The translations under genes were made by a program, and so were the position numbers. Of a DNA stretch of 64,000 bases, positions 17,196-25,597 are shown in pieces. The notes below the pieces were generated by a model. The model had not been told where the DNA came from and ran no database searches. It saw only the letters and a list, made by a program, of their open reading frames with translations. The stretch is from NCBI GenBank assembly GCA_938011315.1, contig CALLUG010000004.1:1-64000 (forward strand), in the 5' to 3' direction. Source of the DNA: an uncultured Flavobacteriaceae bacterium. Lineage in GTDB: Bacteria; Bacteroidota; Bacteroidia; Flavobacteriales; Flavobacteriaceae. The stretch's first letter is position 1, and each line of letters opens with the position of its first letter.

Positions 17196-18228
17196 AAAAA
17201 TACTTTTAATAATTGCTTTAATAGGTTTAATAGTAGTAGGTTACTTTGCTTACTACGTATATTCTGCAATGTTTGTGCCCAATACAGCTTTTAATAATAA
17301 GGAGGCTTATATTTACATTAACACGGGTGCTTCCTATGAAGAAGTGAAGGTTGATATAGCTCCGCTTTTAAAAAACACAAAAACTTTTGACGCATTAGCT
17401 CGCAGAAAAAAATATATTAATAACATAAAAGCTGGAAAATATAGCATTAAAAAAAATATGACCAATAATGATATTATTAACGCTATAAGGAGTAAAAATA
17501 TTCCAGTTCGTGTTTCTTTTAATAATCAAAATTCGTTAGAAGCCTTAGCAGGACGTATAGCAAAGCAAATTGAACCAGACAGCATAAGCTTACTCAAATC
17601 CTTTAAGGATGTTGAATTTTATAAAAAAAATAATTTTTCTGAAAGTACAGCTTTAGGAATGTATATCCCGAATAGTTATGAGTTTTTTTGGAACACAACT
17701 GCAAATAAGTTTAGAGCTAGAATGCTAAAAGAATACAAGGTATTTTGGAATAATAGTAGGCTTAGTAAAGCAAAAGCGTTAGGCTTAAAGCAAGACGAAG
17801 TTATTACATTAGCCTCTATAGTATATGAAGAGTCCAAACAAAAAGAAGAACAACCACGCATAGCAGGAGTTTACATAAATCGTTTAAACAATAAATGGTC
17901 TTTAGATGCAGATCCTACCATAAAATTTGCAGCATACCAACTGCCTCAATATAAAAATACTTTAATTAGACGTGTTTTAAATATTCATAAAACAATTACA
18001 TCTCCTTACAATACATACAAAAATGTAGGCTTGCCTCCAGGACTAATTGCAATGCCTGACATTTCTGCAATTGATGCTGTTTTAAACTACGAAAAACACC
18101 ACTATTTTTTCTTTGCAGCTAGTGCTAAAAACCCTGGGTTTCACAATTTTGCAAAAACCCTTGCACAGCATAATCAAAATGCGAAAAAATACCAGCAATA
18201 CTTAAATAGTAAAGGGATTAGGAAGTAA
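17185..18228 (+). CDS. mltG: Endolytic murein transglycosylase MltG (YceG-like)
   Basis: A 347-residue inner-membrane lytic transglycosylase that cuts nascent glycan strands and so sets their length. One N-terminal transmembrane helix (about 4-28) is followed by a LysM-like region and the YceG catalytic domain. The conserved segment LASIVYEESKQKEEQPRIAGVYINRL (about 209-234) holds the catalytic-region acidic residues, and the DPTIKFA and YNTYKNVGLPPGLI motifs that follow are diagnostic. The usual first Glu of the SIVEKE segment is Tyr here, with Glu at the next two positions. It is the last gene of the dapF operon. Confidence 0.93.
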   Translation: MYIKKILLIIALIGLIVVGYFAYYVYSAMFVPNTAFNNKEAYIYINTGASYEEVKVDIAPLLKNTKTFDALARRKKYINNIKAGKYSIKKNMTNNDIINAIRSKNIPVRVSFNNQNSLEALAGRIAKQIEPDSISLLKSFKDVEFYKKNNFSESTALGMYIPNSYEFFWNTTANKFRARMLKEYKVFWNNSRLSKAKALGLKQDEVITLASIVYEESKQKEEQPRIAGVYINRLNNKWSLDADPTIKFAAYQLPQYKNTLIRRVLNIHKTITSPYNTYKNVGLPPGLIAMPDISAIDAVLNYEKHHYFFFAASAKNPGFHNFAKTLAQHNQNAKKYQQYLNSKGIRK

Positions 18229-18451
18229 AACAAGGTTCTATTGTTTTAAATCTTTAGGACTAATTTTAGGACCATTTACTTCTAATTTTATAAATTGAAA
18301 AAACAGATTAGTAACGAATAATGGGACTAGTTTTTACCTCTAATTCTACAAAGTAAACACTTAAACGATTAATTTTCATAAAATTAAAAAAGAGTTTTAA
18401 TCTTGCATTTTTAAAAAATGAGCCCCTAATTTTGAGACAAAATAGATAATA

Positions 18452-19102
18452 ATGGATAAAAAAAACGCAGTATTTTATTACATAATGCCTTTATTAATTT
18501 TTATAAGTTTGTTACTTACAACAAGTTCCAAGCCTAAATTAGATCGTGACAAATATTCAGTAGGCTGTTTGGATTTAGATTATAGCGTACCTAATTACAC
18601 CAACACAAAGCTACAAGTAACGACTACTCCTAGCTTTGCAATACCTCAAATAGGCAAAACGTTTGTGGGGTTTAAAGAAGCTTTAGCCTTTAAGGAGTCT
18701 AGGTGTAATTATTTTGCAGTAAATACTTTAGGATATCTCGGCAAATATCAATTTGGAAAAAGCACTTTAGATGTTATAGGGATACATAACACTAAAGCTT
18801 TTTTAAGCAATCCAGAATTGCAAGAAAAAGCATTTATTGTAAACTCAGAGCGCAATAAATGGATTTTAAGACGTGATATTAAGCAATTTGTAGGCAAAAC
18901 TATTGATGGTGTTTGTGTTACAGAGTCAGGAATTCTTGCAGCAGCACATTTGGCAGGGCCTGGAAGTGTAAAAAAATACTTAAGAAGTTATGGTGCAATT
19001 GGATTTTCGGATGTTTATGGTGCAAGTGTTTTTGAATATTTAAAGCGTTTTTCTGGCTACGACACCTCTACTATTGTTGGTAATAAAAAAGCAAGGATAT
19101 AA
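18452..19102 (+). CDS. Lysozyme-like / lytic transglycosylase-like protein
   Basis: A 216-residue protein with an N-terminal membrane or signal helix (about 8-24). From about 70 on it reads FKEALAFKESRCNYFAVNTLGYLGKYQFGKSTL. The E-S-x-x-N-Y-x-A-x-N...G-x-x-G-x-Y-Q-F pattern is that of soluble lytic transglycosylases, with Glu in 'KESR' as the likely general acid. The later segment ESGILAAAHLAGPGSVKKYL also fits the fold. It lies 223 nt downstream of mltG in the same orientation, so a peptidoglycan role is likely. The catalytic activity is inferred, not certain. Confidence 0.7.
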   Translation: MDKKNAVFYYIMPLLIFISLLLTTSSKPKLDRDKYSVGCLDLDYSVPNYTNTKLQVTTTPSFAIPQIGKTFVGFKEALAFKESRCNYFAVNTLGYLGKYQFGKSTLDVIGIHNTKAFLSNPELQEKAFIVNSERNKWILRRDIKQFVGKTIDGVCVTESGILAAAHLAGPGSVKKYLRSYGAIGFSDVYGASVFEYLKRFSGYDTSTIVGNKKARI

Positions 19103-19127
19103 ATGCTTATAAAAAAGTAAAACGTTA

Positions 19128-19844
19128 TTAATCTTTATGAATTATAAAAATTGTAGGGCGCTTGTGCAAATCTACTTTAATGTGCTGCCATTCTGCAACT
19201 GTTGTCGTTTTTATAAACTCTGTAGATAATGTAATGTCGCAGGCAACACATACTCTTGTGTTTTTATGAAGCGTAGCACAAATATCGTCCAATATTTTAT
19301 TGTTTCGATAAGGTGTTTCTATAAAAATTTGCGATTGATTATTCTCTACCGATAAGCGCTCTAATTTTTTAAGGTATGTTTTTCGTTCTTTTTGCTCAAT
19401 AGGAATATAGCCATTAAATGTAAAGTGTTGTCCATTCATTCCAGAACTCATTAATGCTAGCAAAATAGAAGATGGCCCTACCAATGGAATGACTTTAATG
19501 TCATTTTGGTGAGCAATATTTACGATATCCGATCCAGGATCTGCAACACCAGGGCATCCTGCTTCGGAGAGTAATCCTATATGTTTTCCTTCTAAGCAAG
19601 GAGTTATGAATAGGGGTAATTCGTCAGGCTTGGTAAACTTATTTAAAATATTTATTTTAAGGTTTTGTTGCGATTTGTTAGAACTGATTAGTTTTATAAA
19701 CCGTCTTGCTGTTTTTTCGTTCTCAACAATATAGTAGTCAACTTGTTCTATGATTTTTTTTATAGAAATGGGTAAAACCTCTAGAGGAGCATTTTCTCCA
19801 AGTCTAGTTGGTATTAAATAAAGCTTTCCTTTAGAAATAGTCAC
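19128..19844 (-). CDS. RsmI-like SAM-dependent methyltransferase (tetrapyrrole-methylase fold)
   Basis: A 238-residue member of the RsmI (16S rRNA 2'-O-methyl C1402) superfamily. The start GKLYLIPTRLGENAPLEVLP and the segments SEAGCPGVADPGSDIV and VPLVGPSSILLALMSSGMNGQHF form the SAM-binding cleft, and IFIETPYRNNKILDDI is the family's late motif. It is about 45 residues shorter than E. coli RsmI and lacks its C-terminal tail, as in many Bacteroidota paralogues. The rRNA target is therefore likely but not certain. It shares strand and close spacing (33 nt) with the phosphatase gene and then dnaA. Confidence 0.85.
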   Translation of the reverse strand: MTISKGKLYLIPTRLGENAPLEVLPISIKKIIEQVDYYIVENEKTARRFIKLISSNKSQQNLKINILNKFTKPDELPLFITPCLEGKHIGLLSEAGCPGVADPGSDIVNIAHQNDIKVIPLVGPSSILLALMSSGMNGQHFTFNGYIPIEQKERKTYLKKLERLSVENNQSQIFIETPYRNNKILDDICATLHKNTRVCVACDITLSTEFIKTTTVAEWQHIKVDLHKRPTIFIIHKD

Positions 19845-19877
19845 AAATTATAATTTTTATTCAATAATTGAAATTAG

Positions 19878-20348
19878 TTAGTTCTTAAAATGCTTTTGCT
19901 TTAATGTTTTAGCTATATTATCGCAGGCTACATCTAGTAGTTGATATGTAGTTTCAAACCCAGAATTGTCGCCATAATAAGGATCAGGAACTTCCATTGT
20001 ATTAGTTGTATCTAACTCGCTTAGTATAAGTTTAATCTTTTTAATATCCTTATCCGTTCTTGCCAACTTAGTAATGGCTTTGTAATTTGAATTATCCATT
20101 ACGTATATATAATGAAACGTATCGAAATCAGAAACTCTAAATTGTTTAGCACGCTGCCTTGAAATATCGATACCCTTATGTTTTGCAATAGCAATAGACC
20201 TACTATCGGGTGGTTCGCCCTCATGATGTGCCGAAGTACCAGCAGAATGGATGTTAAATTTTGATTTAGGTAATTTTGATTTTAAAATTCCCTCTGCTAA
20301 TGGAGAACGACAGATGTTTCCTAGACAAACCATTAGTATATTAATCAT
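19878..20348 (-). CDS. Low-molecular-weight protein tyrosine phosphatase
   Basis: A 156-residue LMW-PTP. The P-loop CLGNICRSP (Cys8 nucleophile, Arg14) opens the protein and the general-acid loop EVPDPYYGD closes it, both intact. No tyrosine kinase or capsule gene lies nearby, so the substrate is open (protein phosphotyrosine or arginine phosphate are known for the family). It lies 13 nt downstream of dnaA on the same strand, so it is likely co-transcribed with it. Confidence 0.93.
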   Translation of the reverse strand: MINILMVCLGNICRSPLAEGILKSKLPKSKFNIHSAGTSAHHEGEPPDSRSIAIAKHKGIDISRQRAKQFRVSDFDTFHYIYVMDNSNYKAITKLARTDKDIKKIKLILSELDTTNTMEVPDPYYGDNSGFETTYQLLDVACDNIAKTLKQKHFKN

Positions 20349-20361
20349 TCGTAAAACAATA

Positions 20362-21789
20362 TTAAATGGATAGTTTTTTGCTAAGATCTTCTACATATTT
20401 TTTAAATTGTTTATCGGTAGAAGACAAGTTATTTACTGTTTTACAAGCATGTAATACTGTAGCGTGATCGCGTTTGCCTATTTGGGAACCAATACTTGCT
20501 AAAGAAGCTTTGGTAAGTTTTTTTGCAAAAAACATAGCTAATTGCCTTGCTTGTACAATATGACGCTTTCTTGTTTTGGACTGTAATGTATCTACATCCA
20601 TTTGAAAGTAGTCTGAAACTATTTTCTGAATATAATCAATAGATACTTCTCGTTTCGTATTTTTTACAAATTTTTCTACAACGTCTTTTGCTAGGCTAAT
20701 AGTCACTTCTTTTTTATTAAAAGATGATTGTGCAATCAAAGAAATAATAGCACCTTCAAGTTCTCTAACGTTCGACTTTATATTTTTTGCAACGTATTCT
20801 ATAATATCCTCGGGAATTTCTACACCATCACGATATAATTTATTTTTTAATATCGATACTCGTGTTTCAAAATCTGGTGTTTGCAATTCTGCGGATAATC
20901 CCCATTTAAAACGAGATAGCAAGCGTTGCTCAATATCTTGCATATCTACGGGAGCCTTGTCGCTAGTTAAGATTACCTGTTTCCCGTTTTGGTGCAGGTG
21001 ATTAAAAATATGAAAAAACACATCTTGAGTACCAGATTTACCCGATAAAAATTGAACATCATCAATAATGAGCACATCAATAATTTGATAAAAATGAATA
21101 AAGTCATTTCTATTATTTTTCTTTACAGCATCGATATATTGTTGTGTGAATTTTTCGGCAGAGATGTATAATACGGTTTTTTCTGGATACTTATCTTTAA
21201 TGTCAACTCCAATAGCGTGTGCTAAATGTGTTTTTCCTAAACCAACACCACCAAAAATAAGTAGAGGATTAAAGGAAGTCCCCCCCGGTTTATTAGCTAC
21301 TGCAATACCTGCGTTTCTAGCTAAGCGATTAGAGTCGCCTTCTAAAAAATTTTCAAAACTATAGTTGGGGTTTAATTGAGACTCAATTTTAACATTTCTA
21401 ATTCCAGGAATTATAAACGGATTTTTAAGTTCTGGATTTTTATTTTTTAAGGGAACTTCTACATTTTGAGATTTTAGACTTCCCCTATTTGTACTCGGTA
21501 TTTTTTCCGTAAAAGGTTCTTTATTGCCATAGGTGTTTTCCATTTTAATAATGTAAACGAGTTTGGCATTTTCTCCTAATTGTTTGGTAAGTGCTACTTT
21601 TAAAATTTTTACGTAATGCTCTTCTAACCATTCATAAAAAAATTTACTAGGCACTTGAATGCTTAATGAATTATCTGTAAACTTAACTGCTTTTATAGGG
21701 GCAAACCAAGTTTTGTATGCCTGCGGCTGAATATTATCTTTTATAAAAGATAGACAATTGTTCCATACCGTTTGTGCAGTTTGATTCAT
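20362..21789 (-). CDS. dnaA: Chromosomal replication initiator protein DnaA
   Basis: 475 residues with all four domains. Domain I is MNQTAQTVWNNCLSFIKDNIQPQAYKTWF. A variable linker (about 85-150) follows, then the AAA+ domain with Walker A GGVGLGKTHL and Walker B VLIIDDVQFL. Domain IV has the DnaA signature RDHATVLHACKTV, which binds DnaA boxes. It opens replication origins in its ATP form. The leader upstream (21790-21978) holds no recognisable TTATCCACA box cluster, so the origin is not visibly here, in line with many Bacteroidota in which dnaA is not adjacent to oriC. Confidence 0.98.
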   Translation of the reverse strand: MNQTAQTVWNNCLSFIKDNIQPQAYKTWFAPIKAVKFTDNSLSIQVPSKFFYEWLEEHYVKILKVALTKQLGENAKLVYIIKMENTYGNKEPFTEKIPSTNRGSLKSQNVEVPLKNKNPELKNPFIIPGIRNVKIESQLNPNYSFENFLEGDSNRLARNAGIAVANKPGGTSFNPLLIFGGVGLGKTHLAHAIGVDIKDKYPEKTVLYISAEKFTQQYIDAVKKNNRNDFIHFYQIIDVLIIDDVQFLSGKSGTQDVFFHIFNHLHQNGKQVILTSDKAPVDMQDIEQRLLSRFKWGLSAELQTPDFETRVSILKNKLYRDGVEIPEDIIEYVAKNIKSNVRELEGAIISLIAQSSFNKKEVTISLAKDVVEKFVKNTKREVSIDYIQKIVSDYFQMDVDTLQSKTRKRHIVQARQLAMFFAKKLTKASLASIGSQIGKRDHATVLHACKTVNNLSSTDKQFKKYVEDLSKKLSI

Positions 21790-21978
21790 GGTTATAAAAT
21801 AGGTTTCAGTTAATTTTGTAATCTAAAAAATAATTAAGGAATGAACCTTTCCTTTGTCATTTCTATAACGCAAATATGTGAACAATATTCTTAATAAAAA
21901 AATGTAATAAGGTTGAATATTAAGTTTTTTTTTACCACGTTTGACACTTGTAAAATTACAAAAAAAAAGTAAAAAAAA

Positions 21979-22392
21979 ATGAACTTATTAAATCAAAATT
22001 TGTATATAACTCAAATACGAGTTCGCTATGGTGAGACAGACCAAATGGGTGTTGTGTATCATGGCAATTATGCACAGTATCTAGAAATAGGACGAATTGA
22101 ATGGTTAAGAAATTTAGGAGTTTCATATAAAAATATGGAAAAAAATGGAATTATGTTACCTGTAGTTTCATTATCTTTAAATTATAAAAAATCTGCTTAT
22201 TACGACGACGTAATTAATGTCAAAACATGGCTTACAAAAACGCCTACTGCATCAATTGAGTTTTCTTACGAAATTACTAACGAATTTGACGAAATTTTGA
22301 CAACAGCAACTACTGTTTTGGTCTTTATTGATACGAAAACAAAAAAACCAACTCGATGTCCTGGTTTTATATTAGATAAATTGCAAATTTAA
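21979..22392 (+). CDS. 4HBT-family acyl-CoA thioesterase (YbgC-like)
   Basis: A 137-residue hot-dog-fold thioesterase. The active-site segment TDQMGVVYHGNYAQYLEIGRIEW (about 20-42) contains the catalytic Asp in the form seen in YbgC/FadM-like enzymes (here TDQMGVVYHGNY). It hydrolyses acyl-CoAs or acyl-ACP. It is divergent from dnaA and its last 4 nt overlap the convergent YigZ gene. The substrate chain length is unknown. Confidence 0.92.
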   Translation: MNLLNQNLYITQIRVRYGETDQMGVVYHGNYAQYLEIGRIEWLRNLGVSYKNMEKNGIMLPVVSLSLNYKKSAYYDDVINVKTWLTKTPTASIEFSYEITNEFDEILTTATTVLVFIDTKTKKPTRCPGFILDKLQI

Positions 22393-23003
22393 TCGGTGTA
22401 TTTTTTTATCCTTATTTCAAATAAAGTGTTGAATATATTAAAAATAACTTCTGAATCTCTTTTTCTAACAGAAATATCAATGCTACAGTCTAATTCTAAT
22501 TTTTGATTTATAATAGTTATATTCTTTTCTTTAATAATGCGCATGACTTTACTCATGTTTTTATAATCAAACATAATGCGATATGATACATTTATTGTTT
22601 TTTCAATAATACTAGCATTTTCTAAAGCCATTTTTGCAGAAGTCTTGTAAGCGTTTATAAGTCCAGCAACGCCTAACTTGACTCCTCCAAAGTACCGTAC
22701 AATTACAACCAAAACATTGGTAAGTTTATAAGATTGTATTTGTCCGTATATAGGCTGTCCAGCACTATTGTTTGGTTCTCCATCGTCATTAGCACGATAT
22801 TGTATTTGCTCTGTTCCTAATTGGTAAGCATAGCACCAGTGGCCTGCATTATGGTGTTGTTTTTTTAAGATATCGATATACGTTTTTACCTCATCTATTT
22901 TTGTTATAGGATAAGCATAACCAAAAAACTTACTGTTTTTGTCTTTGTATATTATTTCAGTAGACGCTTCTATTAACGTATTGTAAGTGTCTTTTTTATT
23001 CAT
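22389..23003 (-). CDS. YigZ/IMPACT family protein
   Basis: 204 residues, the normal length. The N-terminal UPF0029 domain is recognised by the segments KNSKFFGYAYPI, HNAGHWCYAYQLG, RANDDGEPNNSAGQPI and VVIVRYFGGVKLGVAGLINAYKTSAK. A DUF1949-like ferredoxin fold follows in the last 70 residues. The family is related to eukaryotic IMPACT, which modulates translation control. The bacterial function is unsettled. Convergent with the thioesterase and 64 nt from ribD on the same strand. Confidence 0.9.
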   Translation of the reverse strand: MNKKDTYNTLIEASTEIIYKDKNSKFFGYAYPITKIDEVKTYIDILKKQHHNAGHWCYAYQLGTEQIQYRANDDGEPNNSAGQPIYGQIQSYKLTNVLVVIVRYFGGVKLGVAGLINAYKTSAKMALENASIIEKTINVSYRIMFDYKNMSKVMRIIKEKNITIINQKLELDCSIDISVRKRDSEVIFNIFNTLFEIRIKKYTD

Positions 23004-23067
23004 GCTAAACGAAAATTAAAGTAGCGTTGTATTAAAATCATGCAACTTAAAGTGAGTCTGTTTTGTG

Positions 23068-24072
23068 TTATACATTATTGTAGGTTTTAATAACATCTTT
23101 AAGAATATGTTTTTCATGAGTTTTTACACCCTTTAGTATAGGAGCCTTTATACCGTCTTTTATTTCGGTGCGTCCAATACATACACGGGCTTCATCCCAA
23201 AGATTTTCGTCAATAAAGCGTTGAAGTGTTTTTGCCCCTCCTTCAACAATAAGTGAAGTCATGTTGGCTTCAAATAAGATATTACAAATTTGCTGTACAG
23301 TATTGGTATTAAAATTAATATTATCTTTAGTTAGTATTACAGTAGGTGCAGCATTATTAAAAACAGTTAGTTTTTTTGGTAAGACCTTGCTTTTATCAAT
23401 TACGACTCTAACTGGATTTTTTCCTTTCCAATCTCTTGTGGTCAATGCTGGGTTGTCTTTTAATACCGTTGTTGTACCAACTAAAATAGCCTGTTCTTCG
23501 GCACGCCACTTATGAACTAATTGTCTTGAAATAGGATTGCTAATCCAAACAGGGCATTGTTGATCTTGCTGTTTTGGTGCAATAAATCCTGAACTGGTTT
23601 CTGCCCATTTCAAAATAATATAAGGTCGTTTTTTGTTGTGAAATGTAAAAAAACGTTTATGGTGTGCTTTGCATTGATCTTCCAAAACTCCCACGATAAC
23701 ATTACAATTGTTGGCTTTTAATTTTTCAATTCCTTTTCCGGCAACTTTGCTGTGCGTGTCTATAGTACCAATAACGATGTTAGGGATTTTGTGTTTAACA
23801 ATTAAGTCGCAACAAGGAGGTGTTTTTCCAAAATGCGAACAGGGTTCTAGAGTAACATACAGTGTTGCTTTAGTAAGTAATTTTTTGTCCTTAACAGACC
23901 GTATAGCTATAACCTCAGCATGAGCATTACCATAAGGTTGCGTATATCCTTCGCCAATAATTTTGTTTTGATACACAATGACACTACCTACCATAGGGTT
24001 GGGAGCCGTTGTGCCTAATCCATTTTTAGCAATTTCAATACAGCGTTTTATATATAATTCATGTATCTTCAC
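23068..24072 (-). CDS. ribD: Bifunctional riboflavin biosynthesis protein RibD
   Basis: 334 residues, deaminase plus reductase. The N-terminal cytidine-deaminase-like zinc site is complete: HAEVIAI (His, Glu) and the paired cysteines of LEPCSHFGKTPPC. The C-terminal reductase (from about 148: RPYIILKWAETSSGFIA) shows the NADPH-binding segments AILVGTTTVLKDNPALT and SLIVEGGAKTLQRFID. It catalyses the second and third steps from the GTP-derived pyrimidine toward riboflavin. It is divergent from prmC with only 30 nt between starts. No FMN riboswitch fits in that space. Confidence 0.95.
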   Translation of the reverse strand: MKIHELYIKRCIEIAKNGLGTTAPNPMVGSVIVYQNKIIGEGYTQPYGNAHAEVIAIRSVKDKKLLTKATLYVTLEPCSHFGKTPPCCDLIVKHKIPNIVIGTIDTHSKVAGKGIEKLKANNCNVIVGVLEDQCKAHHKRFFTFHNKKRPYIILKWAETSSGFIAPKQQDQQCPVWISNPISRQLVHKWRAEEQAILVGTTTVLKDNPALTTRDWKGKNPVRVVIDKSKVLPKKLTVFNNAAPTVILTKDNINFNTNTVQQICNILFEANMTSLIVEGGAKTLQRFIDENLWDEARVCIGRTEIKDGIKAPILKGVKTHEKHILKDVIKTYNNV

Positions 24073-24102
24073 ATTGTAAAAATACTATATTATACCAAGT
24101 AA

Positions 24103-24963
24103 ATGCTATTAAAAACACTAAAAACAAACTTCATACAATCATTATCAAAACAGTATGTTAAGGAGGAAGCCGAATCATTTTTTTATATACTATTAGAGTA
24201 TTTCTTGAAAATGAAGCGCATTGATTTTAGTTTGAATCCCAATAGACTTATTAGTGATACAGAACAAACTCACTTTAACATTACAATATTTAGGTTACTT
24301 AAAAATGAACCCATACAATATATTATAGGTGAAACTGAGTTTTATGGGTTACGCTTTTTTGTAAATAAATACACATTAATTCCTAGGCCAGAAACAGAAG
24401 AGCTTGTAAATTGGATTGTAAAAGATTTTGAACGCAGTCCTGCTGAAAAGGTAATACTAGATATTGGCACAGGTAGTGGGTGTATTGCTGTAACACTAGC
24501 AAAAATGCTGAACAACGCCAAAGTTACAGCACTAGATGTAAGTGCAAACGCCTTAAAAGTGGCTGAAAGCAACGCTGTTATTAATAAAGTTAGCTTGCAG
24601 TATATAGAAGGTAGTATTTTTAATACCATTAAAAATTTGCCTAACAACCTAGATATCATCGTGTCTAACCCGCCTTATGTGAAAAGTCAAGAAAAGAAAA
24701 AAATGCAGCGTAATGTACTAGACTATGAACCACATTTAGCATTATTTGTTACTAATGACGATCCTTTAATTTTTTATAAAACTATTAGTGAATTTGCAAA
24801 AAATAATTTAAAATATGGAGGAGCGTTATATGTTGAAATTAATGAATATCTTGCTAATGAAACCATTAAATTGCTGAAAACACAGGGGTTTTCTAATATT
24901 GAGCTAAAACAAGACATTTTTGGTAAAGATAGAATGATAAAAGCAGTAAAGTTGCTAAATTAA
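24103..24963 (+). CDS. prmC: Release-factor glutamine methyltransferase
   Basis: A 286-residue N5-glutamine methyltransferase that modifies the GGQ glutamine of release factors RF1 and RF2. SAM motif I is VILDIGTGSGCIAVTLA, and the substrate-glutamine motif NPPYV (in VSNPPYVKSQEKKKM) is intact. The N-terminal helical domain (about 1-100), with PIQYIIGETEFYGLRF, is typical. It is transcribed divergently from ribD. The ytxJ promoter overlaps its 3' end. Confidence 0.95.
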   Translation: MLLKTLKTNFIQSLSKQYVKEEAESFFYILLEYFLKMKRIDFSLNPNRLISDTEQTHFNITIFRLLKNEPIQYIIGETEFYGLRFFVNKYTLIPRPETEELVNWIVKDFERSPAEKVILDIGTGSGCIAVTLAKMLNNAKVTALDVSANALKVAESNAVINKVSLQYIEGSIFNTIKNLPNNLDIIVSNPPYVKSQEKKKMQRNVLDYEPHLALFVTNDDPLIFYKTISEFAKNNLKYGGALYVEINEYLANETIKLLKTQGFSNIELKQDIFGKDRMIKAVKLLN

Positions 24964-24983
24964 ATTTAAAAATAGTAGCTTTG
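24952..24983 (+). promoter_or_regulatory. Bacteroidota-type promoter for ytxJ
   Basis: TTG (24952-24954), 21 nt, TAGCTTTG (24976-24983) matches the TTG-N17-23-TAnnTTTG consensus. It would give a leader of about 130 nt before the ytxJ ATG. Confidence 0.55.
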
Positions 24984-25118
24984 TATGAATAGGTAATTTT
25001 TGTTTGCTAAAACAATAGAAATCAAAAAACTTACTTAAAAATGTGTATTAATACGTTAAAAGCGCCTTAAAGTATGTAAGCTTCTTGGCACTATTCAAAC
25101 TATATAAAGAAAACAATA

Positions 25119-25505
25119 ATGGGATTATTTAATAAAATTTTTAAACAAACAGAGTCTAAAGAAGAAAAGAGTTTACCGTGGATTCCTCTAAACACAATCC
25201 CTCAATTAAGTCATATAGCAAAAAAATCTAATACCAAAACTCAAGTTATTTTTAAGCATTCTACACGATGTGGTATTAGTAGAATGGTAATAAAACAGTT
25301 TGTAGATAGTTTTAACTTAACCGAAGATAATTTAGACCTATACTACCTCGATTTGTTAGCCTACAGGGACGTGTCTGACGAAGTTGGATTTAAGTTTCAA
25401 GTTATGCACCAATCTCCTCAAATGCTAGTAATAAAAAAAGGTGTTACTGTTGCCAACGCTTCTCATGGTGCCATTAATCAAATTGATTTGAATGCTTATG
25501 TTTAA
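25119..25505 (+). CDS. ytxJ: YtxJ-like bacillithiol-system redox protein
   Basis: A 128-residue thioredoxin-fold protein. The single-cysteine active site in FKHSTRCGISRMV (about 48-60) is the YtxJ form (usually HSTRCPIS, here Gly for Pro), and the cis-Pro loop HQSPQMLVIKKG is present. YtxJ proteins are predicted monothiol bacilliredoxins that remove bacillithiol from proteins. Their presence suggests the organism makes bacillithiol, as many Flavobacteria do, although no bsh gene is in the window. It lies 92 nt before selO in the same direction. Confidence 0.88.
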   Translation: MGLFNKIFKQTESKEEKSLPWIPLNTIPQLSHIAKKSNTKTQVIFKHSTRCGISRMVIKQFVDSFNLTEDNLDLYYLDLLAYRDVSDEVGFKFQVMHQSPQMLVIKKGVTVANASHGAINQIDLNAYV

Positions 25506-25597
25506 GCCTTTAAGCTGTTATTAGAGAACAAAGTATTAAGATAAAATTACATAGCGTACTTTAAGCAACTTAAATCTAGCTTAAAATAAAGTGTATT

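Noticed and set aside
21790-21978. Replication origin next to dnaA
   Set aside because: No cluster of TTATCCACA-like DnaA boxes and no clear unwinding-element arrangement. AT-richness alone is normal for this genome.
23980-24110. FMN riboswitch upstream of ribD
   Set aside because: Only 30 nt separate ribD and prmC starts, and no RFN-type conserved boxes are seen.
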